From: Prevotella melaninogenica
GTDB taxonomy: Bacteria > Bacteroidota > Bacteroidia > Bacteroidales > Bacteroidaceae
Reading direction: 5' to 3'
Length of the DNA stretch: 64,000 bases
NCBI RefSeq assembly: GCF_018127965.1
Contig: NZ_CP072350.1
Span: 1,291,282 to 1,355,281, forward strand
In this document: in pieces, positions 28,542 to 37,595 of the stretch
Numbering within the stretch: position 1 is the stretch's first letter
Layout: every line of letters starts with the position of its first letter
Translations under genes and position numbers: made by a program
The notes under the pieces: generated by a model
The model's input: the letters and a program-made list of their open reading frames with translations, nothing else
What the model was told of the DNA's origin: nothing
Database searches by the model: none

Positions 28542-28632
28542 GCTAAAAGTGAGAGGAGAAGGTCATCTTTGTAACAACTAAGAACCAATAAGCACACATT
28601 CATTATTCAATACTGACATACTAATAAACAGA

Positions 28633-28683
28633 AAAGAGGTTGATTCTAATGCTACATTATGTAGCCTTCGAATCAACCTCTTT
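28633..28683 (-). terminator. Terminator for the EF-G paralogue (minus strand)
   Basis: AAAGAGGTTGATTC (28633-28646) pairs with GAATCAACCTCTTT (28670-28683), enclosing an inner hairpin GCTAC...GTAGC. On the minus strand a TTTTC run follows. Confidence 0.75.
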
Positions 28684-28709
28684 AATTATATTAGTCTAAA
28701 ACAGGAGGA

Positions 28710-30872
28710 CTATTCTTCCTCATCCTTTACTTCTGCCTCATGCTCAGCAATCAACTTCTGCTGGATATCATTTGGAACAAGCTCGTAACTTGCGAACTTT
28801 GTTGTGAAACTTGCACGACCACCAGTGAGAGAACTCAGTGAGATACTATAGTTAGCAAGTTCTTTCAAAGGAATCTTTGCTTGTAACTTCTGATAACCTG
28901 CCTCAGAGTCCATACCCATAATCATGGCACGACGTCCCTGTAAGTCGCTCATTACGTCACCCATATAGTCACCTGGAACATAAACCTCTAAGTCATAGAT
29001 TGGCTCGAGAATCTTTGGTCCTGCAGCCTTGAAAGCGTCTGAGAACGCATGACGAGCAGCCAAGGTGAATGAAAGTTCATTAGAGTCAACTGGGTGCATC
29101 TTACCATCGAAGACTATCACACGTACATCACGTGCATAGCTACCTGTCAGTGGACCACGCTCCATACAATCCATCACACCCTTTAAGATAGCTGGCATAA
29201 AGCGAGCATCAATAGCACCACCGACAACAGAGTTGATGAACACGAGTTTACCACCCCATGGGAGATCGCGCTCTTCACGTCCCTTGATATTCATCTTAAA
29301 CTCCTGTCCGTTGAACTTATAGGTTGTTGGATCAGGCATGCCCTCTGCGTATGGCTCAACAATCAAGTGCACCTCACCAAACTGACCAGCACCACCACTC
29401 TGTTTCTTATGACGGTACTCAGCCTTTGACTGCTTGGTAATTGTCTCACGATATGGAATCTTTGGTTCCTTGAAAGTCACCTGAAGTTTCTCATTGTTCT
29501 CCAAACGCCACTTCAAAGTACGTAGGTGGAACTCGCCCTGTCCATGGACGATAGTCTGTTTCAACTCCTTACTCTGCTCAACAACCCATGTTGGATCTTC
29601 CTGACGCATCTTCAATAAAGCAGCCATGAGCTTCTCAGTCTCCTGTGAACTCTTAGCTTCAACGGCACGAGAGTATTTAGAGTTTGGATATTTGATGAAG
29701 TCAAAACGCTGGTCAGTACCTTTACCATTCAAGGTGTTACCAGTCTTTACATCCTTCAACTTCACGGTACAACCTAAGTCACCAGCATTTAACTGGTCAA
29801 CAGCAATACGATTAGCACCTGCACAAGCATAAAGCTGTCCCATACGCTCCTTTGAGCCACGGTCAGAGTTAGTCAAGTCATCACCCGACTTCACACAACC
29901 ACTCATCACCTTGAAATAGCTAACTTCACCGATATGTGGTTCCATACCCGTCTTGAAGAAGTAGAGTGACTCTGGACCATTACTATCTGGAGTAACCTCC
30001 TCACCACGTGTATTATGAATCTTAGGCATCTCATCAACGAAAGGAACAACATTACCTAAGAACTCCATCAGACGACGAACACCCATGCTCTTACCTGCAC
30101 ATACGCAGAAAACAGGGAAGATAGAACGCGTTACAAGACCCTTACGAATACCTGTACGCAACTCATCTTCTGTCAATGTTTCCTCTTCAAAGAACTTCTC
30201 CATCAAGCCCTCATCATTCTCGGCAGCAGCCTCAACGAGTGCTTTATGTAGTTCCATCGCCTTTGGCATCTGGTCAGCAGGAATATCCTCAATGATAGGT
30301 TCGCCACCTTCAGGCTTCCAGCTGTATTTCTTCATCAACAAAACATCAATCAAACTATTAAAGCCAGGACCTGTTTCGATAGGATATTGTACAGGAACAC
30401 ACTTTGAACCGTAAATCTCCTGCATGGTGGAAATAAGGTTATCAAAGTCGCACTTGTCAGAATCCAACTGGTTAATAAGGAAGATAACAGGCTTCTTGAG
30501 CTTCTCGGTATAACGGAAATTGTTCTGTGTTCCGACCTCTGGTCCATACTGACCATTGATAAGAATAACAGCCTCATCGGTTACATTGAGGGCAGTAATC
30601 GCACCACCAACGAAGTCATCACTACCCGGACAGTCGATGATATTCAGCTTCTTATTATTCCACTCAACATGGAATACCGTTGGGAACACTGAATAGCCAT
30701 ACTCCTGTTCAACAGGGAAATAATCGCTAACAGTATTCTTAGCTTCTACTGAACCGCGTCGCTTAATGACACCAGCTTCGAACAACATACTTTCGGCAAG
30801 AGTAGTCTTGCCGCTACCGGCACTGCCAACCAAGGCAATGTTCTTAATCTCGTTTGTCTGATATACTCTCAT
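28710..30872 (-). CDS. Elongation factor G paralogue (EF-G2-like) with altered G motifs
   Basis: The product is 720 residues with all five EF-G domains. G1 is intact (GSAGSGKT). G3 reads DCPGSDDF, where translational GTPases have DTPGHVDF, so the catalytic His after PG is Ser. G4 reads NQLD instead of NKxD. Domain IV (KQSGGAGQFGEVHLIVEP) and domain V (GDYMGDVMSDLQGRR) are well kept. A Bacteroides EF-G paralogue without GTPase activity is known to support translation and gut colonisation; this gene fits that type by its missing His, though that assignment is inference. It is monocistronic with its own terminator at 28633-28683. Confidence 0.87.
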   Translation of the reverse strand: MRVYQTNEIKNIALVGSAGSGKTTLAESMLFEAGVIKRRGSVEAKNTVSDYFPVEQEYGYSVFPTVFHVEWNNKKLNIIDCPGSDDFVGGAITALNVTDEAVILINGQYGPEVGTQNNFRYTEKLKKPVIFLINQLDSDKCDFDNLISTMQEIYGSKCVPVQYPIETGPGFNSLIDVLLMKKYSWKPEGGEPIIEDIPADQMPKAMELHKALVEAAAENDEGLMEKFFEEETLTEDELRTGIRKGLVTRSIFPVFCVCAGKSMGVRRLMEFLGNVVPFVDEMPKIHNTRGEEVTPDSNGPESLYFFKTGMEPHIGEVSYFKVMSGCVKSGDDLTNSDRGSKERMGQLYACAGANRIAVDQLNAGDLGCTVKLKDVKTGNTLNGKGTDQRFDFIKYPNSKYSRAVEAKSSQETEKLMAALLKMRQEDPTWVVEQSKELKQTIVHGQGEFHLRTLKWRLENNEKLQVTFKEPKIPYRETITKQSKAEYRHKKQSGGAGQFGEVHLIVEPYAEGMPDPTTYKFNGQEFKMNIKGREERDLPWGGKLVFINSVVGGAIDARFMPAILKGVMDCMERGPLTGSYARDVRVIVFDGKMHPVDSNELSFTLAARHAFSDAFKAAGPKILEPIYDLEVYVPGDYMGDVMSDLQGRRAMIMGMDSEAGYQKLQAKIPLKELANYSISLSSLTGGRASFTTKFASYELVPNDIQQKLIAEHEAEVKDEEE

Positions 30873-31076
30873 ATCTGATAGATTTAAGCTGTTAGTAATA
30901 ATTTATTTCGTCTCAAGGGACAAGCCGTAGCTCATCATTTCTGCGGTCTAAGTTATACATTTTCATCGAAAGCACCAAAGTTTCTTACGAAAAAAACCAA
31001 TTCTTTTAAAACTTATTAGTACATTTGCATTAATTCTTGTAAGGCATACATTAATATATACGTACATACACTTATC

Positions 31077-32324
31077 ATGTTAGGATTATACATTCACATA
31101 CCTTTCTGTGCCAGTCGCTGCATTTATTGTGGCTTCTATTCTACTGTGCCAGCCAAGAAGAAGGACGAAAGGCTTTCTGTAGAAGAACAATATGTGAATG
31201 CTATCTGCCATGAAATGGAACTGCGTGCGGAGAAGAATAGCGACAACTCTGGTGAAAGAATAGGCGGTTTGTCAACTATCTATTTGGGTGGTGGGACTCC
31301 TTCACAGCTTTCTTTTGAGAGCCTACAAAAGATATTCCAGACGATAGACAACGTGTATCACATTGGTTTAGAATGGGATATAGAGAACAATACTTGTACC
31401 ACAGCGACTCCTATCGAAATCACAATGGAGTGTAACCCCGATGATATAACGGAGGAATTTGCACAGAACTTGCGTTCCCTTCCTATCAATCGTATCTCTA
31501 TGGGAGCGCAGACTTTCTCTGATGAACGCCTACGTTTCCTACATCGTAGACATACAGCTGACGAGGTAGAAGCTGCTGTAAAGCGTCTAAGAAGTGTAAA
31601 CATCAAGAACATATCAGTAGACCTTATGTTTGGTTTTCCCAATGAGACACTTGAAGAATGGAAAGAAGATATTGAGCGACTGCTTGCTTTAGACATTGAA
31701 CATATCTCTGCATATAGTCTTATGTATGAAGAAGGGACTCCCCTCTATCGACTTCTTCAAGCGGGAAAGGTCAAGGATATGGACGATGAACTTTATCGTC
31801 AGATGTACGATACTCTCATCGACCGCTTAGCCGAAGTTGGTTATGAACAATATGAGATTAGTAACTTTGCCAAACTTAAAGTTCAAACCTCAAAGTTCAA
31901 TGTTCAATGTTCAAAGTTCAAAGTCCCAAGTCCCTACCGTTCTCAACACAATAGTTCGTATTGGCATAATGTCCCTTATATAGGCATCGGAGCCTCTGCC
32001 CATTCCTACAGCAATGGCAAGAGGAGTTGGAATATAGCAGATACCAAGGCATATATCGCTGCTATTGAGGAAGACAGACTTCCTTGCGAGGAGGAGATAA
32101 TCGATGCAGACACACATTACAATGACATGATTATGACCGCCCTCCGAACATGTGAAGGAATAGATCTCTCAACGCTCTCTGCTGAATACCAGACTTATCT
32201 CATGCGCCTTGCCGAGCCTTTACAACAACAAGGTTTGTTAAAAGAGGACAATGGTTGGCTCCATCTCACCCGTAACGGCATCTATGTTAGCGACTCCGTT
32301 ATGAGCGATTTAATGAAAGTATAA
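31077..32324 (+). CDS. hemW: Radical SAM heme chaperone HemW
   Basis: HemW is a radical-SAM protein that binds heme and delivers it to membrane cytochromes; it is related to HemN but is not a coproporphyrinogen oxidase. The 415-residue product starts LGLYIHIPFCASRCIYCGFYS, with the CxxxCxxC cluster at Cys11, Cys15 and Cys18. YLGGGTPS, ITMECNPDD and RISMGAQTF follow. Between YEISNFAK and RSQHNSSYWH is an extra ~20 residues (KVQTSKFNVQCSKFKVPSPY) encoded by a TTCAAAGTTCAATG-type repeat, in frame. The signature regions are intact, so the enzyme may still function. Confidence 0.92.
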   Translation: MLGLYIHIPFCASRCIYCGFYSTVPAKKKDERLSVEEQYVNAICHEMELRAEKNSDNSGERIGGLSTIYLGGGTPSQLSFESLQKIFQTIDNVYHIGLEWDIENNTCTTATPIEITMECNPDDITEEFAQNLRSLPINRISMGAQTFSDERLRFLHRRHTADEVEAAVKRLRSVNIKNISVDLMFGFPNETLEEWKEDIERLLALDIEHISAYSLMYEEGTPLYRLLQAGKVKDMDDELYRQMYDTLIDRLAEVGYEQYEISNFAKLKVQTSKFNVQCSKFKVPSPYRSQHNSSYWHNVPYIGIGASAHSYSNGKRSWNIADTKAYIAAIEEDRLPCEEEIIDADTHYNDMIMTALRTCEGIDLSTLSAEYQTYLMRLAEPLQQQGLLKEDNGWLHLTRNGIYVSDSVMSDLMKV

Positions 32325-32556
32325 GTCTATCACCACAAATCATCATCACCCGACATCCATCACCCAACACCTACCCTCACAATTCATCATCAACCAACAT
32401 TCATCACTCAACGCCCACCCTCACAAATCATCATCACCCAACATTCAACACCCAACAACCATCCTCACAATTCATCATCACCCAACACCCAACACCCAAC
32501 ACCCACCCTCACAATTCATCACCACCCATCACCCATCACCCAACACCCACAACCCC
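32325..32556. repeat. CAACACCCATCACCC-type minisatellite, copy 1
   Basis: The whole gap between hemW and the next gene is purine-poor simple sequence made of CATCACCC, AACACCCA and CTCACAATTCATCA words in imperfect tandem. Related blocks lie at 43788-43985 and 56090-56262. Confidence 0.85.
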
Positions 32557-32883
32557 ATGACCAACGAAGAATTTGAAAAGAAATGGGCAGAGAATCGCAA
32601 AGAGGTTCTTGCCAACAACGAAGAGTATCAGCGTATTGCCCAGAGCTATAAAGGTTCGGGCTGGATTGATTATGTCATCTTAATAGCAGGTTTTGTCATC
32701 TGCGAGAACTATACCAAGACTATTGTCAACAGTATCGTACTCCAATATCTCCTTGCCCTTGTGGGCATGATCTTGATATGGTTGGGCTATCGCCTTATCA
32801 AGAGTCTATTCAACAGCAAGCAAACCTTAGGAGAACTCGAAGAAAAGATAAAGCAACAATACAAAGATTCTATTAGTGATTAA
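32557..32883 (+). CDS. Small membrane protein with two TM helices and flanking charged helices
   Basis: The 108-residue product has a soluble charged N-terminus (EEFEKKWAENRKEVLANNEEYQRIAQ), two membrane helices (WIDYVILIAGFVICENY and LQYLLALVGMILIWLGYRLI), and a charged C-terminal helix (ELEEKIKQQYKDS). I do not recognise a family. The start codon immediately follows the minisatellite, so the promoter must lie within or before it. Confidence 0.65.
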   Translation: MTNEEFEKKWAENRKEVLANNEEYQRIAQSYKGSGWIDYVILIAGFVICENYTKTIVNSIVLQYLLALVGMILIWLGYRLIKSLFNSKQTLGELEEKIKQQYKDSISD

Positions 32884-32890
32884 TCCACAT

Positions 32891-33275
32891 ACATGGTATG
32901 ATTAGCCTCAATAAGGTGGTTTTATAAAGGGGAATAAACTACATGACAAATGTAATTAGGTGCAACGTCTATCTGTCTTTTACAAACAGTTTATTCCCAT
33001 ACAATTAACTTCTTTGTAAACTATTTTCATACGGTTCAAAACCAATACATGCTCTTTTGGCTTCTTAAAGACGCCCAATTGACTTGCAAAAGATGCCCTT
33101 TAAGACCCTTACTAACGCCCTTTTGAAGTCCAATTAAGCACCTTTTATTTTACTGCTTTATAACCAATTGATTTCCTGTTGGTTACAAACCAGCTTCGTA
33201 TATGTATTTTTGCCGTTAGTTATAGATGTTTTCCTCAAAATTGTGTAATGATTTTTCAAACTCCTATCTACAGAT
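32891..33275 (+). repeat. ~385-bp intergenic element, copy A (22-bp units plus hairpin tail)
   Basis: It is homologous over its length to copy B at 37646-38035. The core is five 22-bp units starting at 33048, 33070, 33092, 33114 and 33136 (CATGCTC, GACGCCC, GATGCCC, AACGCCC, AAGCACC). The tail has the hairpin TAACCAA...TTGGTTA. No open frame is shared between copies, so it looks non-coding. Confidence 0.8.
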
Positions 33276-33373
33276 TTTCGAAGTCTAAAAAGAGATAATT
33301 TTCGATGTCAGAGGATGATAATAGGATAGAATATTGACTATCTTAGCCAAGTTTTTGTTTAGTGAGTAACTTT

Positions 33374-33426
33374 GGCTCTTCCGTTAAAGCGATACGAAAA
33401 GCGTCCACACATTTAACGGAAGAACC
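33374..33426. mobile_element. 53-bp MITE-like inverted repeat with ISL3-like ends
   Basis: GGCTCTTCCGTTAAA (33374-33388) and TTTAACGGAAGAACC (33412-33426) are terminal inverted repeats matching at 14 of 15 bases. GGTTCTTCCG is also the start of the left end of the ISL3 element at 35426. No clear target duplication is seen. Confidence 0.5.
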
Positions 33427-33440
33427 ATGAATATGACTTA

Positions 33441-33556
33441 TAGAGTAATCATAATTATGACGTACTGATGAGAACTTCGTTCGAATAATTATGGATTATA
33501 AATTCTGAATTATAGAGTAATCATAATTATGAATTGTGAATTATGAATTATGAATT
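33441..33556. repeat. AT-rich dispersed repeat (ATAATTATGAATT family)
   Basis: Two copies of GAGTAATCATAATTATGA bracket an inverted relative. The right copy runs into the end of the uracil permease gene and supplies its last codons and stop. Confidence 0.75.
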
Positions 33557-34765
33557 ACCCTCGTTCTTCTCCTTTGCAGGTGGCAAAATAAGATTCAAGA
33601 TAACGCCCACCATAGCTGAAAGACCAATACCACTGATAGAGAAGCTACCCTTCTGCAGCACAGCACCACCAATACCCATCGTCAGTGTAATAGATATGAT
33701 AATAATATTACGTGTACGATTAAGGTCAACCTTATGCTGAACAAGGTTCTGAACACCTACAGAAGCAATAGTACCAAAGAGCAATAGCATGATACCTCCT
33801 AAGACTGCAGAAGGAATACTCTGCAGAAGCGCACTCAATTTTCCAATTACTGAGAAGACAATAGCTGTTGCAGCAGCAATACGGATTACCTGAGGATGAG
33901 TCACCTTTGTAATGCTCATCGCACCTGTCACCTCACTATAAGTTGTCACTGGAGGACCTCCAAAGAAACAAGCTGCCAAACAAGCCAAGCCATCACCTAA
34001 CATTGTACGATGCAAACCTGGTGACTTCGTAAAGTCTTTCTCCGCCACAGCACTTACCACATACACATCACCAACATGCTCAATCACAGGAGCTATCGCC
34101 ACAGGAATCATATAAAGGAATGGTTCCCATGCAAACTGTGGCAACTGGAAATGCGCTAATGCAGGTGGAAGAGCGAACCAAGGCGCTGCCTCTACACCTG
34201 AGAAGTTGACAATACCCATTAGGGCAGCTACGCTATAGCCCACAGCAATACCGCAAATTACAGGTACTAACTTCATCAAGCCACGACCCATAGAGAGGAC
34301 TGTCACAGCCGTTCCCAATGAGATAAAGGCTATAAGCCAGTTTGTTTTCGCCATGTCTACCGCTGCCTTTGACAGAGAAAGACCAATCAAAATGATTACC
34401 GGACCGATAACAACTGGTGGGAAAAGCTTATCCAATAGTTTCTTTCCTTGCCACTTAATCAGTGCTGACATCACAAAGTAAACAAGTGCAACACCAGCTA
34501 TTCCTGCCAACGTTCCAGGCATACCCCACTGCTTTGATGCAGAGATAATTGGAGTAATGAAGGCAAAAGAAGAGCCCAAAAAAATAGGAACCTTACCTTT
34601 CGTAACCAAATGAAAGATAAATGTTCCTAAACCTGCTGTGAATAACGCTGTTGCTGGGTCAAGTCCCACAAGCAAAGGGACGAGGACAGTAGCACCGAAA
34701 GCAACAAAGAGGAATTGCACTCCCACTATTGTCTTTCGCATCGGCGATAGTTGTAAATTACTCAT
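33548..34765 (-). CDS. NCS2-family uracil/xanthine permease
   Basis: The product is 405 residues with about 12-14 hydrophobic segments. It has the UraA-type N-terminal GVQFLFVAFGATVLVPLLVGLDPATALFTAGLGT, GSSFAFITPI, and PVAIAPVIEHVGDVYVVSAV, whose Glu and following residues contact the base in UraA. FFGGPPVTTYSEVTGAMSITK is the NCS2 signature. It imports uracil with protons across the inner membrane; uracil is the likeliest substrate. The final residues GNS and the stop lie in the AT-rich repeat, so the C-terminus has been altered by repeat insertion. Confidence 0.92.
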   Translation of the reverse strand: MSNLQLSPMRKTIVGVQFLFVAFGATVLVPLLVGLDPATALFTAGLGTFIFHLVTKGKVPIFLGSSFAFITPIISASKQWGMPGTLAGIAGVALVYFVMSALIKWQGKKLLDKLFPPVVIGPVIILIGLSLSKAAVDMAKTNWLIAFISLGTAVTVLSMGRGLMKLVPVICGIAVGYSVAALMGIVNFSGVEAAPWFALPPALAHFQLPQFAWEPFLYMIPVAIAPVIEHVGDVYVVSAVAEKDFTKSPGLHRTMLGDGLACLAACFFGGPPVTTYSEVTGAMSITKVTHPQVIRIAAATAIVFSVIGKLSALLQSIPSAVLGGIMLLLFGTIASVGVQNLVQHKVDLNRTRNIIIISITLTMGIGGAVLQKGSFSISGIGLSAMVGVILNLILPPAKEKNEGNS

Positions 34766-34967
34766 GTATAGAATGATTTTTATTAGTATTTGTCAGAGAT
34801 GTATTGCTACGCATTCAATTTGCAAAATTATAAAAAATGTATGTCATTGTGGTTGAAATAAGAGAAAAAATGACTTTTAAGTAGAAAAAGAGTTCCTTTA
34901 TGTATGATAGCGCGATTCTTTTTGTATCTTTGAGTCATCTTTTCTAAGTCTAAACAGACAATACGCT

Positions 34968-35425
34968 ATGACAAAAAAACTTCTATATGTCCCTATCCTA
35001 CTTTTATTAGTTTGTTGCACACAATCTAAAAAAGCTCTACATATACTTGAAAATACAGCTAAGGAGGCAACTACAAGTTCACAGCTGACACTTGAAGATG
35101 CTGCTAAAAAAGCCAAATTAGATTACGTTCTGTCTGAAAAGGAGACAAAGTTCGTCTCAAGTTCAAATACATTCAGTCTGAAGTTGTTCCAACTATTAGC
35201 CAACAAGAACAGTAAGGAGAGTATAGTTTTATCGCCCATGGCTGTCGTTTATTCATTGGACATGATTAACAACGGTGCAAACGGAAAGACACAAGAGGTC
35301 ATTTCGAAGGCACTTGGCTATACGGCTGATGACCTTGATGCCATTAACTCACTTAACAGAACAATGCTGATTGGTCAGAGAAAGGAGGAGACGAACGTAA
35401 ATAATGAGTCGATGGGATATATGAT
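34968..35425 (+). pseudogene. Serpin, 5' part, interrupted by an ISL3 element
   Basis: It encodes the first ~152 residues of a serpin: a lipoprotein signal (LLLLVCC), then NTFSLKLFQLL, KESIVLSPMAVVYSLDMINNGANGKTQEVISKALGY, matching the serpin N-terminal helices. The reading frame runs into the IS and stops at 35459. Joining at the 8-bp target duplication restores a 434-codon frame with the 3' part (GYMITANFLML). The gene was therefore intact until the insertion. TATCTTTG at 34925-34932 lies just upstream of the start. Serpins inhibit proteases; a secreted one could block host or self proteases. Confidence 0.92.
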
Positions 35426-36739
35426 GGTTCTTCCGGAATTTGGAGTGATAAATACATAAAATACGAAAAGAAACCGCTGTAAATATTGTATATTTGAATA
35501 TGCACCAACAAATGTACAAATATGAACAGCAGTTTCCTATATCATGCTTGGGGTCTTTATACCCACGAATGCACTTGTGAAGAGTACAAAGGTAATAGAA
35601 TTATTTTGCATGTGCAAGCAAAAGAACGAATAAGATGTTGCCCTTCTTGTGATGCCCGCTCCATAGTAAAGAATGGGTATCGTTTACGAGACTTTGTTGG
35701 ACTTCCCATAGGTGGCAAGCGAGTAACTATACGCATGAAGGTACAACGCTATAAATGTAAGGAATGTGACTTCGATCAGCAGGAGAAAATTCCTTTTGCC
35801 ACTGGCAGTTGCGGCTATACTCACCGTTTTGCTAAGTATGTAGTAGATTTACTTCGTGGCATGACGCTTCAGGACGTATCGAATCATTTGGGCGTATCAT
35901 GGGATACTGTAAAGGAAATACACTCCTCTTACCTTAAGCGTCATTATAGTCCTCCATCTTTAGAGGGTGTAGAGAATATTGGTATAGATGAGTTTGCTGT
36001 TAGGAAAGGACATGTCTATAAGACAATCGTCGTTGATTTGGACAGTGGCAGGATAATCTATGTTGGCGATGGCAAGGGTAGTGAAGCTCTGAAGAAATTC
36101 TGGCGGAAAGTCAAACGTAAGAATATAAAGATAAAGCATGTGGCAACAGACTTGTCTGCGGCTTTCATAGCCTCTGTTATGGAGAATTGTCCCGATGCAG
36201 TACATGTATTTGATCATTTCCATGTAGTGAAGTTAATGAACGAGAAACTTGATGATATCAGACGTAAAGTTTATAGTATGGAGAAAGATATAAATAAGCG
36301 TAAAGTACTCAAAGGAACAAGGTATCTGCTACTCGGCAATGGTGTAGACATCTTTGATAAACAGCACAAGACAAGGCTTGAGAATGCCTTAGCTATGAAT
36401 GAGCCATTGTCAAAAGCATACTATTTGAAGGAACAACTCCATCAGATATGGTCGCAATCCATGAAGGCTATGGCAGAAAAAGTGCTTGATGACTGGATAA
36501 GACAGGCTGAACAAAGTAAGATAACACAATTACAGAAAATGGCTGTTACCGTGAAAACCTATAAGAAAGGGATCCTTGCCTGGTACGATTGCCATCTATC
36601 AACGGGAAAAGTTGAAGGTATTAATAACAAGATAAAGGTTATGAAACGAAATGCGTATGGATTTAGGGACGAGAAATACTTTACTCTACGACTTTATGCA
36701 CTGCATGACTGCCGTATCACTCGAAATGTCGGATGAACC
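35426..36739 (+). mobile_element. ISL3-family insertion sequence, 1314 bp, with 8-bp target duplication
   Basis: The terminal inverted repeats are 25 bp (35426-35450 and 36715-36739), matching at 21 of 25, beginning GGTTC. Flanks 35418-35425 and 36740-36747 are both TATATGAT. The 8-bp duplication is standard for ISL3. One full-length transposase gene occupies nearly all of the element. Confidence 0.95.
35522..36736 (+). CDS. ISL3-family transposase
   Basis: The product is 404 residues, complete. The N-terminal zinc-binding region has CCPSC and CKEC; a helix-turn-helix follows (TLQDVSNHLGVSWDTVKEIH). The catalytic part has GIDEFAVRKG, ATDLSAAF, VFDHFHVVKLMN and the C-terminal STGKVEGINNKIKVMKRNAYG, whose Glu completes the DDE triad. 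The stop lies within the right inverted repeat, as usual. An intact transposase, good ends and a perfect target duplication suggest that the element is recent and possibly active. Confidence 0.95.
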   Translation: MNSSFLYHAWGLYTHECTCEEYKGNRIILHVQAKERIRCCPSCDARSIVKNGYRLRDFVGLPIGGKRVTIRMKVQRYKCKECDFDQQEKIPFATGSCGYTHRFAKYVVDLLRGMTLQDVSNHLGVSWDTVKEIHSSYLKRHYSPPSLEGVENIGIDEFAVRKGHVYKTIVVDLDSGRIIYVGDGKGSEALKKFWRKVKRKNIKIKHVATDLSAAFIASVMENCPDAVHVFDHFHVVKLMNEKLDDIRRKVYSMEKDINKRKVLKGTRYLLLGNGVDIFDKQHKTRLENALAMNEPLSKAYYLKEQLHQIWSQSMKAMAEKVLDDWIRQAEQSKITQLQKMAVTVKTYKKGILAWYDCHLSTGKVEGINNKIKVMKRNAYGFRDEKYFTLRLYALHDCRITRNVG

Positions 36740-37594
36740 TATATGATTACTGCCAACTTCCTAATGCTACACGAGCAAACAAAGCTATTACCCGATTTTC
36801 AAGAAGCATTAGAACACTATTATTTTACCAATATTATCGACTCTGCCAACACTCCGAAGGGCAAAGAAAGTGCTAACAAACTTTGTAAAACAATCACCAA
36901 AGACGAGATTCAATCCTTACCTATCAACCTTACAGGACCTCGTGCCGCACAGCTTATCAATGCCGTTACGCTTAAGACGGCTTGGTCATTACCGTTCGAC
37001 AAGGATATTACAAAGCCTATGCCTTTCTTCACTGAGGATGGTAAAAGCAAGCAGGTCAATATGATGAGAAACTATGACACGATGCAAAAGTATCAAGGTT
37101 ATACCACAAAGGATTATCAAGTGCTACGTATGCCTTTAGAAAACGGCTTTAGTCTATATGCTGTCCTACCTCTAAAGAAGAATAACTTGCAGGATATCAT
37201 TCGCAAGTTAACAATCAAAGAATTGCATAAAATCTCTCAAAACACCAGAGCGTATGACTATGTAAACGTACTGTTTCCACGCTTTACCATCTCTGCGAAT
37301 ATTCCTATGAAACAGCTTTATGGTGAAATGGGTTTGGGTAATCTATTCTCTCGCGAAGCCGATTTCGGTAGAATGAGTCCTCAACCACTTGCTGTTGACG
37401 ATGTTTTCCAGCAGATAAACATGAATGTTAACGAGGAAGGAATCAGTGCAAAAGCCATTCAGGTTATGTTATTTGACAAACTATCAGCTATGGATAGTTC
37501 ATCTACGTTCACCTTCAAGGCTGACCATCCTTTCCTTTATTACATCCTTGATAAGTATAACAACATCTGTTTTATCGGGAAATATATGGGTTAA
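36740..37594 (+). pseudogene. Serpin, 3' part
   Basis: It begins at the second target-duplication copy. It encodes the serpin core and reactive region: INAVTLKTAWSLPFD, LRMPLENGFSLYAVLPLKK, VLFPRFTISANIPMKQLYGEMGLGNLF, the hinge NVNEEGISAKA and the conserved HPFLYYILD. By itself it lacks helices A-C and a signal peptide, so any product would be non-functional. The residues after the hinge (IQVMLFDKLSAMDSSSTF) form the bait loop; scissile specificity is not certain. Confidence 0.9.
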
Positions 37595-37595
37595 G

